Under the pieces are notes generated by a model that saw nothing but the letters and a program-made list of their open reading frames with translations, did not search any database and was not told the origin of the DNA. From Podospora pseudoanserina (lineage: Eukaryota > Ascomycota > Sordariomycetes > Sordariales > Podosporaceae), in NCBI RefSeq assembly GCF_035222485.1, contig NC_085921.1:4340001-4404000 (forward strand): a stretch of DNA of 64,000 nucleotides, in the 5' to 3' direction. The translations under genes and the position numbers were made by a program. Positions 22,949 to 35,042 of this stretch are shown piece by piece. Position 1 is the first letter of the stretch. Each line of letters opens with the position of its first letter.

Positions 22949-25166
22949 TCACCGCTGCCCCCTGCCAGAGCCCGCCGAGTTCTGTCTCTCGTGCGTGGGC
23001 CGACGGTCTCTCCGGTCACCATCCTGGAGGTTGAGTGAATCCAGCCTCATCTGGTTGTCCTCGGTTGCGTCCACTTCGTTCAAAGCGGGCATTTGGGCTA
23101 CGGCGGTCCGGGTTGGTGGGCCCCCAGCAGCCGAGCTCGTTCCATTGAGAGATTTCCGCCGGTTGGCTTGCTCTGCGATGGCAGCCCACTTTCTCTCGCG
23201 AAGAGCTTCCCTCGCGGATGCGCTGTTCTGCTGCTCTGTGTATTCATGCGAGCAGTCGTCAAACAGCTGGGGGTTGATCTCCATAAACAGCTTCATAGCA
23301 TTGTACACCATGCCATGGATCGTCCTGCCAAAAGTTAATCCCATGCACGCGGTTGGGTCAGAAGACAAGTTACATACCTATTCCAATGGCCCTTGGAGTT
23401 CTCATACAGAGGGGCAAACATGATAGGGAGAATGATCTCAACGTTGTCGCTGACCAAGTTGCAGAAGTACTCGTTGTTCCAGAAGTAAAGAGCCCTTTCA
23501 GCGACCTGGAAGTGGGGACTGGCAACCGATTTGGCGAGCTGGTGGAAGAGAGGCTCCTGAACCTTGGCGAATTCGGCTGGGTCCATGACCTCGAAAATGT
23601 CTTCAACCTCATTGAGGAACATAACCTCCTTGGTACTATTGACTTTGGGCCAGTAACGCAACAAACCGAGAACCACCTCTTCTGTCAGGGAAGCATCCTT
23701 CTCGAGGAACTGAACAATGCAGTACGCAAGTTGAGGGTGGTACATGCTCAGGCTCTTGACTTTGTGGAGGGGAATCAGCACCCTGGTAAGGAACAGCTTG
23801 TGCTCCTCCTTCAGGGGCAGAGCAAAGCCGTTGATGATGGAACCGAGAATCTCCAACAACTCCGCGATGCCGTTAAAGCGCTCCGTCTCGTAGGTGAATT
23901 GGAAAAACACATTGTTGATCGAGCGGCGAATAAAGGATCGGAGGTTGAGGAATTTGCCGTAGATACGGTGGAGGGTGGTCTTCAAAAAGTCGCGCTCCCT
24001 AGGGTCCTCAGAATCAAACAACTCGAGAAGTTGGAGCACAAAGCTGTGATCAATGTATGCCTTGGCGATGTTTGTGTTGAAATCCTGGCTCTCAATGAAC
24101 CGCAGAAAGAACTCGTACACGACCTGAATATGCGGCCAGGCAACCTCCAACACAGGCTCGTCCTCTTCGGGATCGAAGGCCTCGCCCTGAGGGTTCATGG
24201 GAGGCGGGATGGGGCGGAACAGGTTTTTGGCAAACATGCCAACCACGACTGGATACATGGGTTCTGTGATAACCTGACGGTTGTTGGCCACATAGTCCAA
24301 AAGCTCATGAAGCGCCAGCCTCTTGATCTCCTTGGACTTCATATCGGCACTAGCATCGTTGAAATCGAAGATGACGTTGCATTGATCAATCTTCTTCATG
24401 AACAGATCCTCGCGGCGTCCAGGGGGAACCTCGTGAAAGCCGGGGAGCTTCTCGAGCTCGCGATGAGCAGAGATGTCAAATCGTGACGAATGTTGCCGTC
24501 TCGGCGTCTTGGGGCCCTCGAGGACATCCTTGGGGGTTTGATGCAGTCGGTCAAACATCAGGGACTTTTGGCCGGCTTTCGGAGGGGCGAGGTCGTGGGG
24601 CATGGTTTCGGCGGCACCAGGCGGGGGGACGTGCTACAAGGAAGATGTACGTCAGTGTCAAGGTTCAGAGTATTGGCGCGAGCAGCGATTCTCACCGGAG
24701 CACTTGGGCTGATGATGACGGTAGGCGGGAGAGTGCCGTGTCTAACGGGTGTGCTGCCTCCATTTGGCCCCGTTGTCTGACCTCCCAGGCTACCAAAACG
24801 ATCCGGGCCACCGGCGTTCTGTCCGGCGCCAACCTGAGCGTTCAGGGTGGCATTTCCATGATCATCATGAACAGCGCTGTTGGGCGGCAGAGGCTTGTTC
24901 AAAGTCGATGTAGAACTGGACGGGGTCAGATTTGGCGACTGGTTGGCGTCCTTGGAGTTCGGCGAAGCCGTTCCGTCCTTCGAATCCTTATTCTTCTTGG
25001 AGGACTTGCTTGAGTCCCTGTCCCGACCTCGTGAGAGCTAAACACCCACTAAGATTAGCAGCCGAATCGAGACGCATTCATCCAAAGAGCAGACGGCGCA
25101 GAGAATGCACAAGGTGATGAATGTTGAAGATGGGATACCTACGACTCTCTGGCTGAAACGCTTCAT
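22949..25166 (-). CDS. rts1: PP2A regulatory subunit B56 (Rts1 type)
   Basis: Regulatory B' (B56) subunit directing protein phosphatase 2A to substrates; in fungi it acts in septation, cell-cycle and stress control. Four exons (25143..25166, 24696..25037, 24634-adjacent 23378..24633, and 22949..23324) give 665 residues. The first exon is only eight codons (MKRFSQRV). Residues about 9-160 are Ser/Thr/Asn-rich and disordered. The B56 HEAT-repeat core starts near [18 protein letters not shown] and includes [23 protein letters not shown]-type family text and [17 protein letters not shown]. The tail is charged and rich in Arg, Asn and Gln. All introns are GT-AG, 53-105 bp. It is convergent with the CID/RS gene and divergent from tfc1. 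Confidence 0.95.
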
Positions 25167-26760
25167 CTTGGTGGACAACAGCTTCTCGTCTGTGGGGCGG
25201 TTAGAGGCGCCCAACTCGACCCTACTGCTGGGAACAGAGCACGTCGTTCAGCGGTATGCTCGGGTAGGCAGGAAGGCAAGGGTCAGGCTATCCCGTGCAA
25301 CGCGGTTGTTCTGGTGATCGAATGTTCCGACGAGTCCCGGGTTGTGCATTCACGCAATCGACACCGACAGACAGGTATGTGGTCGCTTCAGAGCGCGCCG
25401 GGGGTTCGTCGTGTTGCTGCCGGATGATCAAGACGGCGGGTCGGGGCACAGCTCTACCAATGGCGGGGCTTGAGCGGCGCAGTCGAGGAAGAAGCTGAGT
25501 TGTCGGGATCGGGTGCGGGTGCGGTGCTGGGTGCAGCGTGCGTTGCGTGATGGTGCTTGGTGCTTGGTGCTTGGTGCTTGCCAGCACGGACAAGGCAGGG
25601 CGATTGAGGAGAGCGGGTCCTACCCAAGGGCAGCAGATGACAGACGGAGGACGGAACAGCTACCAGAGCGACAATCGCAGCGGCAAGTTGGAGGATATAA
25701 GATGGGCTGCTGGAGAGATGTCGTCGCGATCTCAAGCTCGACTAGTGAATGCTCCAAGTTGGACCCGCACCTGTGATGTTTGAGTTGAATGTGATCCGAA
25801 GCTGGGGTAGTTTGGGAAATGGATGCTTGGGCTGGGCGTTCCAGGTGATAGGTGGTTTTGCGGGGCTGTTGGAGGGTTGAACGTGATGTTTTGGATTTGG
25901 CGTGTCTGGGTTAACTAAGGCGTATCACGCATTCACCTGCATACATGAGGCCTGCGCAGATGATGAATAGATTTCCTAGGATCTCGGGCCCGTCATAGGT
26001 GACGCTTTACGAGATAGTGGAATCCCGAAGTTCCAGCTGGTCAAGTTGAGACAACGGATTGGCACCTGGAGATGGGACCAAGGGGGAGACACGGGGAGTC
26101 GGACGTGCTGGAAATTAACCACCAGGCCCGCACTAAACGTGACACGAGGCTGAGCATAGGCTCATAGTCGATGTCCAGGTATCTTCCCATAACTGCAACG
26201 CTACTTCTCGATTGGCTATCTATCTGCCTATATCCCCATCTGCTACTTTGCGGTCATGATGCCCTCCAGGGCTGAAACTTTACAAAGTTGAACGCAATAG
26301 CTCGTCGAATTAAGAGCATGTTCACCTAACTCATAGATCTAGGTAACATATGTTGTAGAAGTGGGGCTACTGCTATTGTGATTCCTGCTCGTAGCCAACC
26401 CTAACAGAAGCTCAACCTTACCTCGTCATTTTTCGTAAACAACACTCGATCACAATACCAACCAAACAAACCACTTTCCTCGAGAAAATTGCTTTTGAAG
26501 CTACAAGGAGAATACACGACGATCAATGACGGGGAATTGATCCCCATCGTAAGGTTGCGCCACCAGCCTAACCGTTGAGCTTCGCTCTAGCTTTGACTTG
26601 CATTCAACAAGGCCGAAACAAAGCCCATTCCCCACAGCCAACCCTGCCGCTCGAACCCTGTTTGACACTCGCTTCTCACTCACGAACTCTTTTACACCCA
26701 TTTTTGCGCTTCGATCTTTCACATCACGATCGAGATTCAACCATAATCGCGCGATTCATC
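25167..26760. promoter_or_regulatory. shared divergent region of rts1 and tfc1
   Basis: About 1.6 kb between two divergent start codons, containing both promoters and 5' UTRs. It includes a short direct heptamer repeat (25552-25579) on the rts1 side. No further protein-like frame. Confidence 0.5.
25552..25579 (+). repeat. four tandem copies of GGTGCTT
   Basis: Exact tandem heptamer, four units, about 390 bp upstream of the rts1 ATG. Confidence 0.9.
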
Positions 26761-29234
26761 ATGGATCCAGAAACCCAGAAAGATAAAGAGCAGGCGCCCA
26801 TATACACCATTCCTTCAAGGCGACTCGGTGCTCTTGAGCACCCAATGATCATCAAAAATCTCGACAAAGGCATCAAGACCTTAGGTCAGAACAATGCTTT
26901 CCAAGCCGTAAGTTGCATCACATGAAAGTTCACAATTTAATACTTACAATCTCTCAGATTCTCGACTCGGCCAGTCCCCAAATCTCTGTGCCTCTCTACC
27001 TCAGACCAGATAATCCCACCGCCCGCCCTCTCACCTCCCACAACGCCCTCACCCACAATGTCGTCCTCAAAGTCACAGTCCCCAAGCGAACAGGTCGCAA
27101 GCGCAAAAGAGGAACCGACGATCCCTGGGAAGGTGAAGTCCTCCCTCCATCCGACTCGTCAGAGGTCCTCTCCCGCGATCGACTGGACCACCCAGCCATC
27201 ATCCGCCGCAAACTCCAAGATAATCCCACGACCTACACCGTCACCCCAGTCGGCATAATCAACAACACCCACCGCTATCGCGGCCTCGCCGACTTTCAGT
27301 ACTCCCTCTCTCACTCTAAGTTCATGAACAAGTTCGTCTCCAACGTCTTGCCGGGTGACATCAACAAACTCAAGAACTTCTCTTTGGCTCCCGGGATTGA
27401 AACAGGCAAAGACATCGATTTGATCCCACCCCCTTATTTCACCCCAATGTCGCTGCCTTTTAGTTATGGGTACAACCAAAACCCCCACACAAAGGAACTT
27501 GCCTCTGGTGGCTCAAAACTTGTCCCAGACGGGGTGGACGATAACTCTGACGAGGACGATGAATACGCCCGTGTGGTCAACGTCACAGCCCGCGGCCCAG
27601 CAGCGGGTTACTTCATCGCCCAGGATGAATACCCTGTGCCCACGGCACCCAAAAAACAACCCGACATGACGGACCCCCAAATCGCCGCGATTATCAATGA
27701 AATGCGTGTTGCCATGGAGGAGAGACCAATCTGGACACGCAGGTCGATGTGGAATCGGCTTGGTGCCAAGTTCGCGGAACTACCCAAGAATGGCGGGCTG
27801 GTGAGGCATTGTCTGCAGTTTGCGGGGTATCAGTTCAAGGGGGGCCCGTGGAGGGATGCGCTGGTGAAGTACGGCTTGGATCCGAGATCTGACCCCAAGT
27901 ATAGGGTATATCAGACTTTGATATTCAAGTTGCACAAGACGAGAATTGGGAGTGTGGGACGGAGCTGGCAGGCGGTGAGGAGGAATGAGATTTCGGTGAC
28001 GAATTTTGGGAGGTACTGGAGGGAGTTGGGGGTGGGCAATGGGGCTCCGAGGATGGGTGGGAGGGTGGATGAGGCGTTGTTGAGGACGCATGTGTTTGAC
28101 GGGGAGAGTTTCAGCACGGATGGGAAGGTGTGGCAGGTGATTGATATTACTGATCCGCTGCTGAAGAGCTTGTTTGAGGGGGCCGAGGTGAGGCAGGTTT
28201 GTGATAATGAGGTTAGTGGCTTCTATCACCGGGTTTTGTGGTCGGTGGCGAAGGCGATTATGAAGACGAAGATGTTGGCGGTGAGGTTCAACCGGGAGTT
28301 GAGGGATGAGGACTTTTCGGCGGCGTTGGAGGCGGTTAGGGGCCCTGAAAACGGCGGCGATGGGGGTGGGGGTAGGAGTATTGGGATCAGTTTGCCGGAT
28401 CTGAACCTGAGCCCGGAGGAGTGTGAGCAGTTGAGGGGGCACAAGATGAGGCCGGGGGTGAAGCAGGGGACGAAGAGGGATCGGTGGGCGGAGAAGAAGA
28501 AGAAGACGCATTATCGGGTGAGGATCCCGTTGAAGGATGTGGAGGAGAAGGAGGCGAGGAAGATGATTTGGTTGTTGACTAGGCATGAGAAGAAGTTGGA
28601 GGACGAAGGGGGGGTTATTGAACCCGCTTTGGCTGCGGTTGGGGTCGAGGTTGTGGGGGGTAAGGAGAGTTCTGCTTCCACGGCTGACAAGGAAGTACAG
28701 AAAGTTGCAGAGAAACCAGACGGTGTTATGCCGAGCATCGAGGGCGCTGGCGAAGAGGAAGAAGATGATGATGAAGGCGGTGTACTCCAAGACATCCTCG
28801 ACGACATGGAAGAAGACGAGGAAGGCAGTAGCACCAGTGACAGTGAAGAGGAAGAAAACGAAGGCGAAGAAGAAGAAGAGAGTCTTGACTCGGAGGAAGA
28901 CTTGGAAGAGGATGAAGAGGAAGACGAGGAAGACGAGGACGAGGAATTCGACAGCCAACAGGTGGATCAGAACCGCGGTATGGCTATACCCACCAGCAAA
29001 AAGACTGTCACTTTTGAAGACGGGCTTGGTGTGGTACAAGAGGAATTTGACTATGATGAGATGGAGGAAGAGGGTGATTACGATGAAGAGGAGGAGGGCT
29101 ACGGGGATGGCGAAGAGTTCGGGGGTTATAATGAGGATGAGGAAGGGTACTATGATGATGACGAAGATGGGTATCCAGAGGAGGAGTACTATGATGAGGG
29201 CGGGGTGGATCGTGCTGATGAACCGCAGCACTGA
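26761..29234 (+). CDS. tfc1: transcription factor TFIIIC subunit Tfc1/Sfc1 (tau95, GTF3C5)
   Basis: Subunit of TFIIIC, which recognises the A box of tRNA genes and recruits TFIIIB for RNA polymerase III. Exons 26761..26907 and 26958..29234 (50-bp intron) give 807 residues. The N-terminal segment [26 protein letters not shown] and the following PLYLRPDNP match the family's dimerisation region. The middle part contains the DNA-binding-like segment with ERPIWTRRSMWNRL and FKGGPWRDALVKYGLDPRSD. The last about 170 residues are an extreme Glu/Asp tail, seen in fungal and animal orthologues. Codon choice changes sharply near 27750 from C-ending to G-ending codons, although the protein family signal continues across the switch. 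That composition also creates an antisense open frame of 483 codons (27780..29231), which is not a gene. Confidence 0.93.
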
Positions 29235-30205
29235 GCCGGTGGTCTACATGAGACAGCGCGTCATAATCTGCCAAAGGGTTTGACATGTAGCGCATTGCTG
29301 GATGCAGTGTATATATCACAGCACAACTCATGTATATTTACCGTGTAATGAAGCATACATATCAGTATGACTCAAGTGACAACTCTGTCCATGATGGCCT
29401 AAAAAGAAGCAAAAGAAGACCACCCCTCCTGGGAGGAGGACCCAGCGCAACGGAATGAGAATCCACTATGTTAACCGATACACCAGAGGGGTCTGCTCTT
29501 CGGTCTGATATTGCTTGCCTGTTTGATGGAAGCTGCTAGCGGAAGACTGTATCGTATTAAGCAGTGAGGTGGGCAGGCGGGTGCTGGCAGGAAGAAGTGC
29601 TTGTCTTGAGAAGGGACGTGGCGGTAGAGTCATCATGCCGCGTGACGTTGGGTGGGAGGAACTAGGAAAGGAAGGAAGGGGCGGGGAGAAGGCAGGAGGC
29701 AGGTGGGTTCTTGCCTCGCGGTTGTTAGGCAGGCAGGAACAACGATGTGGACGGTCCCGTCTTTCCATATGGCAGGTCAAGAGTTCTCGCGGCAAACATC
29801 CCATTGAAAAACAGATGTAGTTCTTTGAAATGGCCTGTTTATACATTGTAGTTTACATGTGTGGATTCTATACATTTAAGATTATATGTCCATACCACCC
29901 CCTGATTTCACACACAAGGCCAATCCAACTCCTCACAAGTAGAGTAATAGCTGAACCCCCCGAGTTCCATGGATGAGCATTCCACCACGAGTACCACACC
30001 CGCGAGTCCATCGCCGAATCCCCCCAATGCGGCCCAGAGGCAGCTGAGATGCCAGACTGAACCCGAGTGTATGGGTTGACTAAAGGGGTTGGACAGTCCC
30101 CAGTAACGAAACGGCTGATCGTTGATGTGGGCCGGGCTGTTGATCTTGAGCTTTGTTGGTATGAGGAAGAGAAGACCCGGGTTTGTACAGGATAGCTGCG
30201 CTTTG

Positions 30206-30233
30206 TGGTTGTTGTTGTTGTTGTTGTTGTTGG
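30206..30233. repeat. (GTT)n microsatellite
   Basis: About eight to nine GTT units on the plus strand in non-coding sequence. Confidence 0.9.
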
Positions 30234-30889
30234 TCCGGGCACTGTTGCAGTCGAGAGCCCGGGGGACAGATAGGTAAGGTAGTTTGTTCACTTGTAATTG
30301 CTGACAGGCCGTAAGAACAGCCAAATCGGTGGGTTAAGGCTGGTTGCTGGATACCTACATTGAAGCACTTGGGTGGGTTGTACTTTTGGTCCTCGTGAAG
30401 ATGTTTCGTCAAGCTCGGTCGTAGAATAAGTGTAACTCCATTCTTCTCCACAGGCCATCAAATTTTCAAGCCAGCAACCATAGACACAGATTCAGTGAGG
30501 CCTTCTGTGATCGAGGCCTCCGGGCTTCTTTGATGACGATTTGACCAAAGAACAGAACGTTGGACACCGCAAACCCATAGTCTTCACACGCAAGCACCCT
30601 GTTCGCACAGTAAGGCTGAAGGGACTGCTTGAGCGATGGATACACAAGTGACCATCCAGGTATACCGAAATTATACTTCGCCGCTGGTGGAGGTGTGTAA
30701 TAAGTGATCGTTATCATGTAGCAGTTACTCGACAGGCACTTGATGACATCACGGCTTCGTAAAGGTCATTGGCCACGCAGGCAGCTCCGGCTGCATCACC
30801 GCCACCATCGTTAATATTGAGAGCTAACTGTAGCTGAAAAGCGACCGTTTAGTTAGCGCACCAGAGGTCTTCATAGGAGGAGAGCAATC

Positions 30890-31250
30890 TCCAGGCGCAC
30901 CTCTCTATCGACGGCCGCCCAGTGAGGATGGGGGCTCCATCCACCGTTCTCTGAACTTGTCCTCGAGAACTTCCTGCTCGGCGGGGTTGTCTGGGTCGGC
31001 AGAACCGCCCTCACAAATAAGAGGGGATTGACATCGTCAGGTGGATCTTGGTCCTTCCAAGCGGTGACGGCGCCGTCGGCAACCTGGACCCACAGGAGTA
31101 TTGAGCTGCTGCTTCATGTCACAAGTCCCGCCGACCCAAGAGACATCGAAGCACTGGATATCAACAGTGTGAAGTTTGCTCTATCGGGTAAGATGGCGAG
31201 CATGCAGCAGTGGAAATTAATGCTCTTCACGATAAAATCAGGAAAGAAGG
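30890..31250 (-). pseudogene. possible decayed coding fragment, family unknown
   Basis: On the minus strand, consecutive frames read like real protein but do not join. One frame has VDIQCFDVSWVGGTCDMKQQ, the next VADGAVTAWKDQDPPDDVNP ending LLF, and a third continues with EGGSADPDNPAEQEVLEDKF and RERWMEPPSSLGGRR before a stop. The last two overlap by one base, so a single deleted base would explain the break. I do not recognise a family, and chance cannot be excluded. Confidence 0.25.
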
Positions 31251-31846
31251 AACCAGCTTGATGAAGGCTGGCCGCCGACGTGTGGGGGGAAGCGTTGATG
31301 CATCATGTTCAAGATACACACGTTATGGTTTACCAGCTTTCTCTCCATCTCATCTCACCTTGAGCCGTACACATCGTCGAAATTACACCTAGGTATCAAG
31401 GGTTGTTTCTATAATCTCGCATTCTTCTTGGAGCCCCTCATTTGCATGACACCCTTTCAAACTTTGATCAAATGTGAGTATGCCAGGAATCAGTCAGTCA
31501 CAAGCTAGCAGTTCCCTGACTTGCGCTACATATGATCATTCGTGCCTTCGTCTGCTGTCAATTGCTGCCTGGCAATAAAGCAGTTTACGATCATGGCAGG
31601 CGCCAGTGCGGGTTGTAGTTGCCATCTTTGACCAGAACTCCCCAGCTAACCAATGACTGCCAAAGCAAGCAGCTTGCGTGATGTGTGCGAGTGTAGGGAA
31701 GGGGCAAAGCGAGCCGAGGGCACCTCAACTCTCCTGTGGTCAATGAGATCAGATTGAAGGTTGGCTGTTTCACATCTTGGGGCCAAAGCATCGCAACTCA
31801 GGCAAAAGACAGGAAAGAAGAATATCATCGACCACCAATCATCAAG

Positions 31847-32305
31847 ATGTCCAAGCGCACAAAGAGTACGTATCACCCATCTTCCACCCGATAGGCCTAG
31901 CCAACACTTCACAGAAGTCGGGATTGCCGGCAAGTACGGTGTCCGATACGGCGCCTCACTCCGAAAGCAGCTCAAGCGCATTGAAACTACTCAACATGCC
32001 CGCTACCTCTGGTAACTCCTCCTTTGCTGCCTCTGTCTTCAGACATTTCTTCCTGACCATGTTGAAGCCCCTCCTGCGGCAAAAACACAATCAAGCGGGT
32101 TTCCACCGGTATCTGGAAATGCAATGGGTGCAATAAGACTGTGACTGGAGGCGCCTACCTTCTCTCGTAAGTTGAGCTCTCACTTGGGCATGGAGAAATG
32201 GGCAGCCAGGACTTTGCTGATGAATCTGCTCAAAGGACACCTGCTGCAACAACGACTCGTTCAACGCTTCGTCGGCTCCGCGACCTCAAGGAAGGAAAGG
32301 TTTGA
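31847..32305 (+). CDS. rpl43: 60S ribosomal protein eL43 (L37a), divergent copy
   Basis: Zinc-binding protein of the large ribosomal subunit. Four short exons (31847..31865, 31915..32011, 32068..32166, 32236..32305) give 94 residues, the normal length for the family. Recognisable text is [59 protein letters not shown] and [14 protein letters not shown]. The zinc ligands are present as CPSC and CNGC. Intron 2 uses an AAG acceptor (32067), because the nearer CAG at 32042 would create a stop. The sequence is more divergent around the zinc finger than expected for such a conserved protein, so this may be a paralogue rather than the main copy. The open frame, intact splice sites and normal length argue against a pseudogene. 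Confidence 0.85.
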
Positions 32306-34769
32306 TATGTCTCAACCCCCATGATGGAAAGAACATGTGGTCGGACGCTTGATCATGGCCGTCTTGGGGATGATTTTATATTGGCCCTCGGCACCGGGTT
32401 CCATGTCAGGTAGTGCACTGACTTCAAATGAATGGAAGAATATTGCGAGAACTGTGCCAGCCGGAGCCAATCGATGTATGGTTCATGGTCAAGACATAAC
32501 TGCAATGTCCTTGATCATCGAGCTATCCTCGGTTTGGCATGCGTGTGAAAAGGAACTTTGGTGTAACCTCTTGAACGTGCATACAGCTGCAGGTATTTTG
32601 CTCAGCCTGATTCTGCGTGCCAACCGCTAATGCATGGCCTTATACGAGCCATTTGAATTGGTTTGTTTGCTCTGATATCCGAAATCTTGCATGAATCACA
32701 GCACAATCGGGATGGCGATGGTTGAGTCCCGCCAAGCGCCCATTGACACACAAGAAAGCCCGTTGGCTTCCCTTGGGGCTGGGGATAACAACGTTTTCAC
32801 AAGATCCCGCCTGATGTTGGATATGATCTGAGTCACGGTGGAGTTTTCGTCAGATCGCAGCTTTCAAGCCTGTGCCAAGTTGCAAGAACGGGAGCTGCCG
32901 ATGCAGGAGATCTGTAACTATTCTGAGCAAGAATAAACCGCCGATCGGAACTGTCAAACAAAGGTACCGGCAGCTTGGTCAGGTGCGGCTCCGATCCGAA
33001 CCCCACCCCCGGGCTGGCGGCTATCTTAACGTTTCGCATGACCAACGCTTGCCTTGATGGTGTAGGGTGCTCACAGACAGGCAAGACAGGCTGGCAGATG
33101 GATCCGCCCCGTGCGCTGGTGACAACTTCCACATGTGATCCAACCAGTGATATCAATCTCTTGTGCGGCAGTTTCCCGCTTGGTGCGCTTGTGTCAGTGC
33201 GTGGGAGATGGGAGGTAGCCTGGAATCGGAAAGTCGGAGATGTGGTTGAAGGGAAGGAGAGCAGTGGTGGCCTCCGCTCTCATTAACAGCGGAGCAAACA
33301 AGCCGCCCATGAATTGGTTAGCATCTCCTTCCTCACCCAACCTTCCAACGCCTCCTCAAACATCTCCGTGGTACTTTCACGAATATCCGTCGTGTTCAGC
33401 GGAGAGAGATGTCCAAAGCAAGTGACACGACAGGCCCAACTCCGCTTGTTCCCGATCATGCTTCAACGCCAGTGGTCCAGGAGGGTAGTGGTGCGTATGA
33501 TAGATTTGGAAGCTGCAGAGCATCGACGATCGTGATGGCATCTTCCCCTGATCCCCCTGATGTCAACATCCAACCGGCCAAGGCAACAACACATTGCCTC
33601 CACGGATGACCAACGCTTGGGATTGTCATTGGAGCTTCAACCAACACGTGTACCGTCGGCTTTAGAACTTGACTCCATAGGAATATCTTAGTGCCCTTTC
33701 AACTTGATTGATGCTCCTCGGCTCAATGCTTCGTTTCAAAGGCCGCAGCGCGGGGTAGGAGCCGGCCGATTGTTGTTGACTTGTTTGTTCTCCCCACAAA
33801 GAAGCAGCAAAAGTGGTGACGTAATTTTTGCATTGTCAGGTTGGAGTTGGCCAATTGTGGGTCATCTTGGCAGCAAAAGAGCCCCTCTTGCGTCACCGAC
33901 AAGGACCCAAAGAAGCTTTTGGGCTGGCTATGGCTAATCCGCTAATCCGCTTTTGGGTTGCTCTAGAACGTCACTTGGAGATTTAGGGCAACCGTTGCAA
34001 AACACCCAGACTGGCAGGAGCAGTTAAGGAAGTGAAGTTTGTCTGAGAAGGCTGAAGTGACAGATTTTGAGGATATCGGCCTTCAAGATACAGTTCAGAC
34101 CGTAAACATTCACAATCTTCCAACTGACAATTACCAAAATGTTTCCATAGTTCAATAACGATCTAGATGCATGACCCTGTAGACGTCAAACTGTTCAACA
34201 GTAGGACGAGTCCCCAATTGTGCTATACTATTCATGCTTCTGCTAGCAATTGGGTAATGCAGTTTCAAAGGACCTCACAAGCCCCACAGGCCTGAGCCAC
34301 AATTGTGCACCTACCTTAAATGGAGAGGCCACAACGGCTGGTCAACTGGTAACTGACGTCATGGCCACCTGAACGCGCGGTTGTCGCGGAGGGGTGGGGT
34401 AGTTTGTCTGAACTTGCGTGTACTTGCCTCTTGATGGCTGCAAACGCAAGGCCATCCGATCCGTACTTGCCTGCAATAGCTAGACAAGGGCCGAATTAAC
34501 ACAGGGACAGCGGAATCATGTGAAGGAAGTAGCTACGTCATAAGAGCTTCTCCTCCGTCACACCCCTCTGATGCCTTCCAGGAGTCAGTCAAACCAGAGA
34601 CTTGCAAGCGGGCCAGACCCCCCATCGATTGTGTATATAATCTCCCATCTTCCACCTCCCAGAGCTGTTCTTTTCTTCCATCATCAAACAACTCTAGCAG
34701 ACAATCAACCACCACACTCTACAAACAACTTTCACAAACAAACAACTTTCACCACCTACAACTATCAAA
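32306..34769. other. intergenic region, 2.5 kb, upstream of grg-1
   Basis: No frame above about 107 codons and none with a recognisable domain. A 66-codon frame at 33409..33609 was noted but not supported. The last few hundred bases are the grg-1 promoter, with CCCCT/AGGGG stress-type motifs near 34389 and 34562 and a TATA box at 34634. Confidence 0.5.
34634..34640 (+). promoter_or_regulatory. TATA box of grg-1
   Basis: TATATAA, about 135 bp upstream of the grg-1 ATG. It is followed by a pyrimidine-rich stretch (CTCCCATCTTCCACCTCCC) and a CAAACAACTTTC-type A/C-rich leader. This layout fits a strongly expressed, inducible gene. Confidence 0.6.
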
Positions 34770-35042
34770 ATGGAGACCATCAAGAACGCCGGCAACTTCG
34801 TCGCTGACAAGGTCAACGCTGCCACCTCTGAGGCTTCCAAGACGACCAACAAGGAGGTCGCCAAGGACTCCAACGCTAGCGCCGGCACTCGGTAAGCAAC
34901 TCTCCCTTCTCTCCTCATTACTTGGCATCCAATTAACACCCTCAACAGTCTCGACGCTGCTGGCAATGCCATCTCTGACAAGTTTGATGAGAAGAAGCAT
35001 GAGGCCTCCGCTGAGACCAACAAGCAGAAGGCTACCCACTAA
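34770..35042 (+). CDS. grg-1: glucose-repressible / clock-controlled small protein Grg-1 (Ccg-1)
   Basis: Small hydrophilic protein of the Neurospora grg-1/ccg-1 family. Family members are very abundant transcripts induced by glucose loss, stress, conidiation and the circadian clock; the molecular role is unknown. Exons 34770..34891 and 34949..35042 (57-bp intron splitting an Arg codon as CG/T) give 71 residues, the length of the Neurospora protein. Signature segments are ETIKNAGNFVADKVNAATSE, NKEVAKDSNASAGTR and KFDEKKHEASAETNKQ. It is Ala/Lys/Glu-rich, without Cys, probably helical or disordered. Codon use is strongly C-ending, as expected for a highly expressed gene. The TATA box and long A/C-rich leader are upstream. 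Confidence 0.93.

Larger units (their letters stand above)
29235..31846. other. intergenic region, 2.6 kb
   Basis: 3' UTR of tfc1 and spacer up to the eL43 gene. It contains a GTT microsatellite (about 30206-30233) and, on the minus strand around 30890-31250, protein-like but frame-broken text (listed separately). No intact gene is supported. Confidence 0.5.

Noticed and set aside
23353-24486. 377-codon plus-strand open frame opposite rts1
   Set aside because: Antisense shadow of the B56 coding exon; it has no domain of its own.
27780-29231. 483-codon minus-strand open frame opposite tfc1
   Set aside because: It is antisense to a well-recognised TFIIIC subunit, is Leu/Ile/Pro/His low-complexity, and follows from the G-rich codon choice and acidic repeats of the sense gene.
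33409-33609. 66-codon frame starting MSKASDTTGP
   Set aside because: Short and unrecognised, with no promoter, intron or homology cue.
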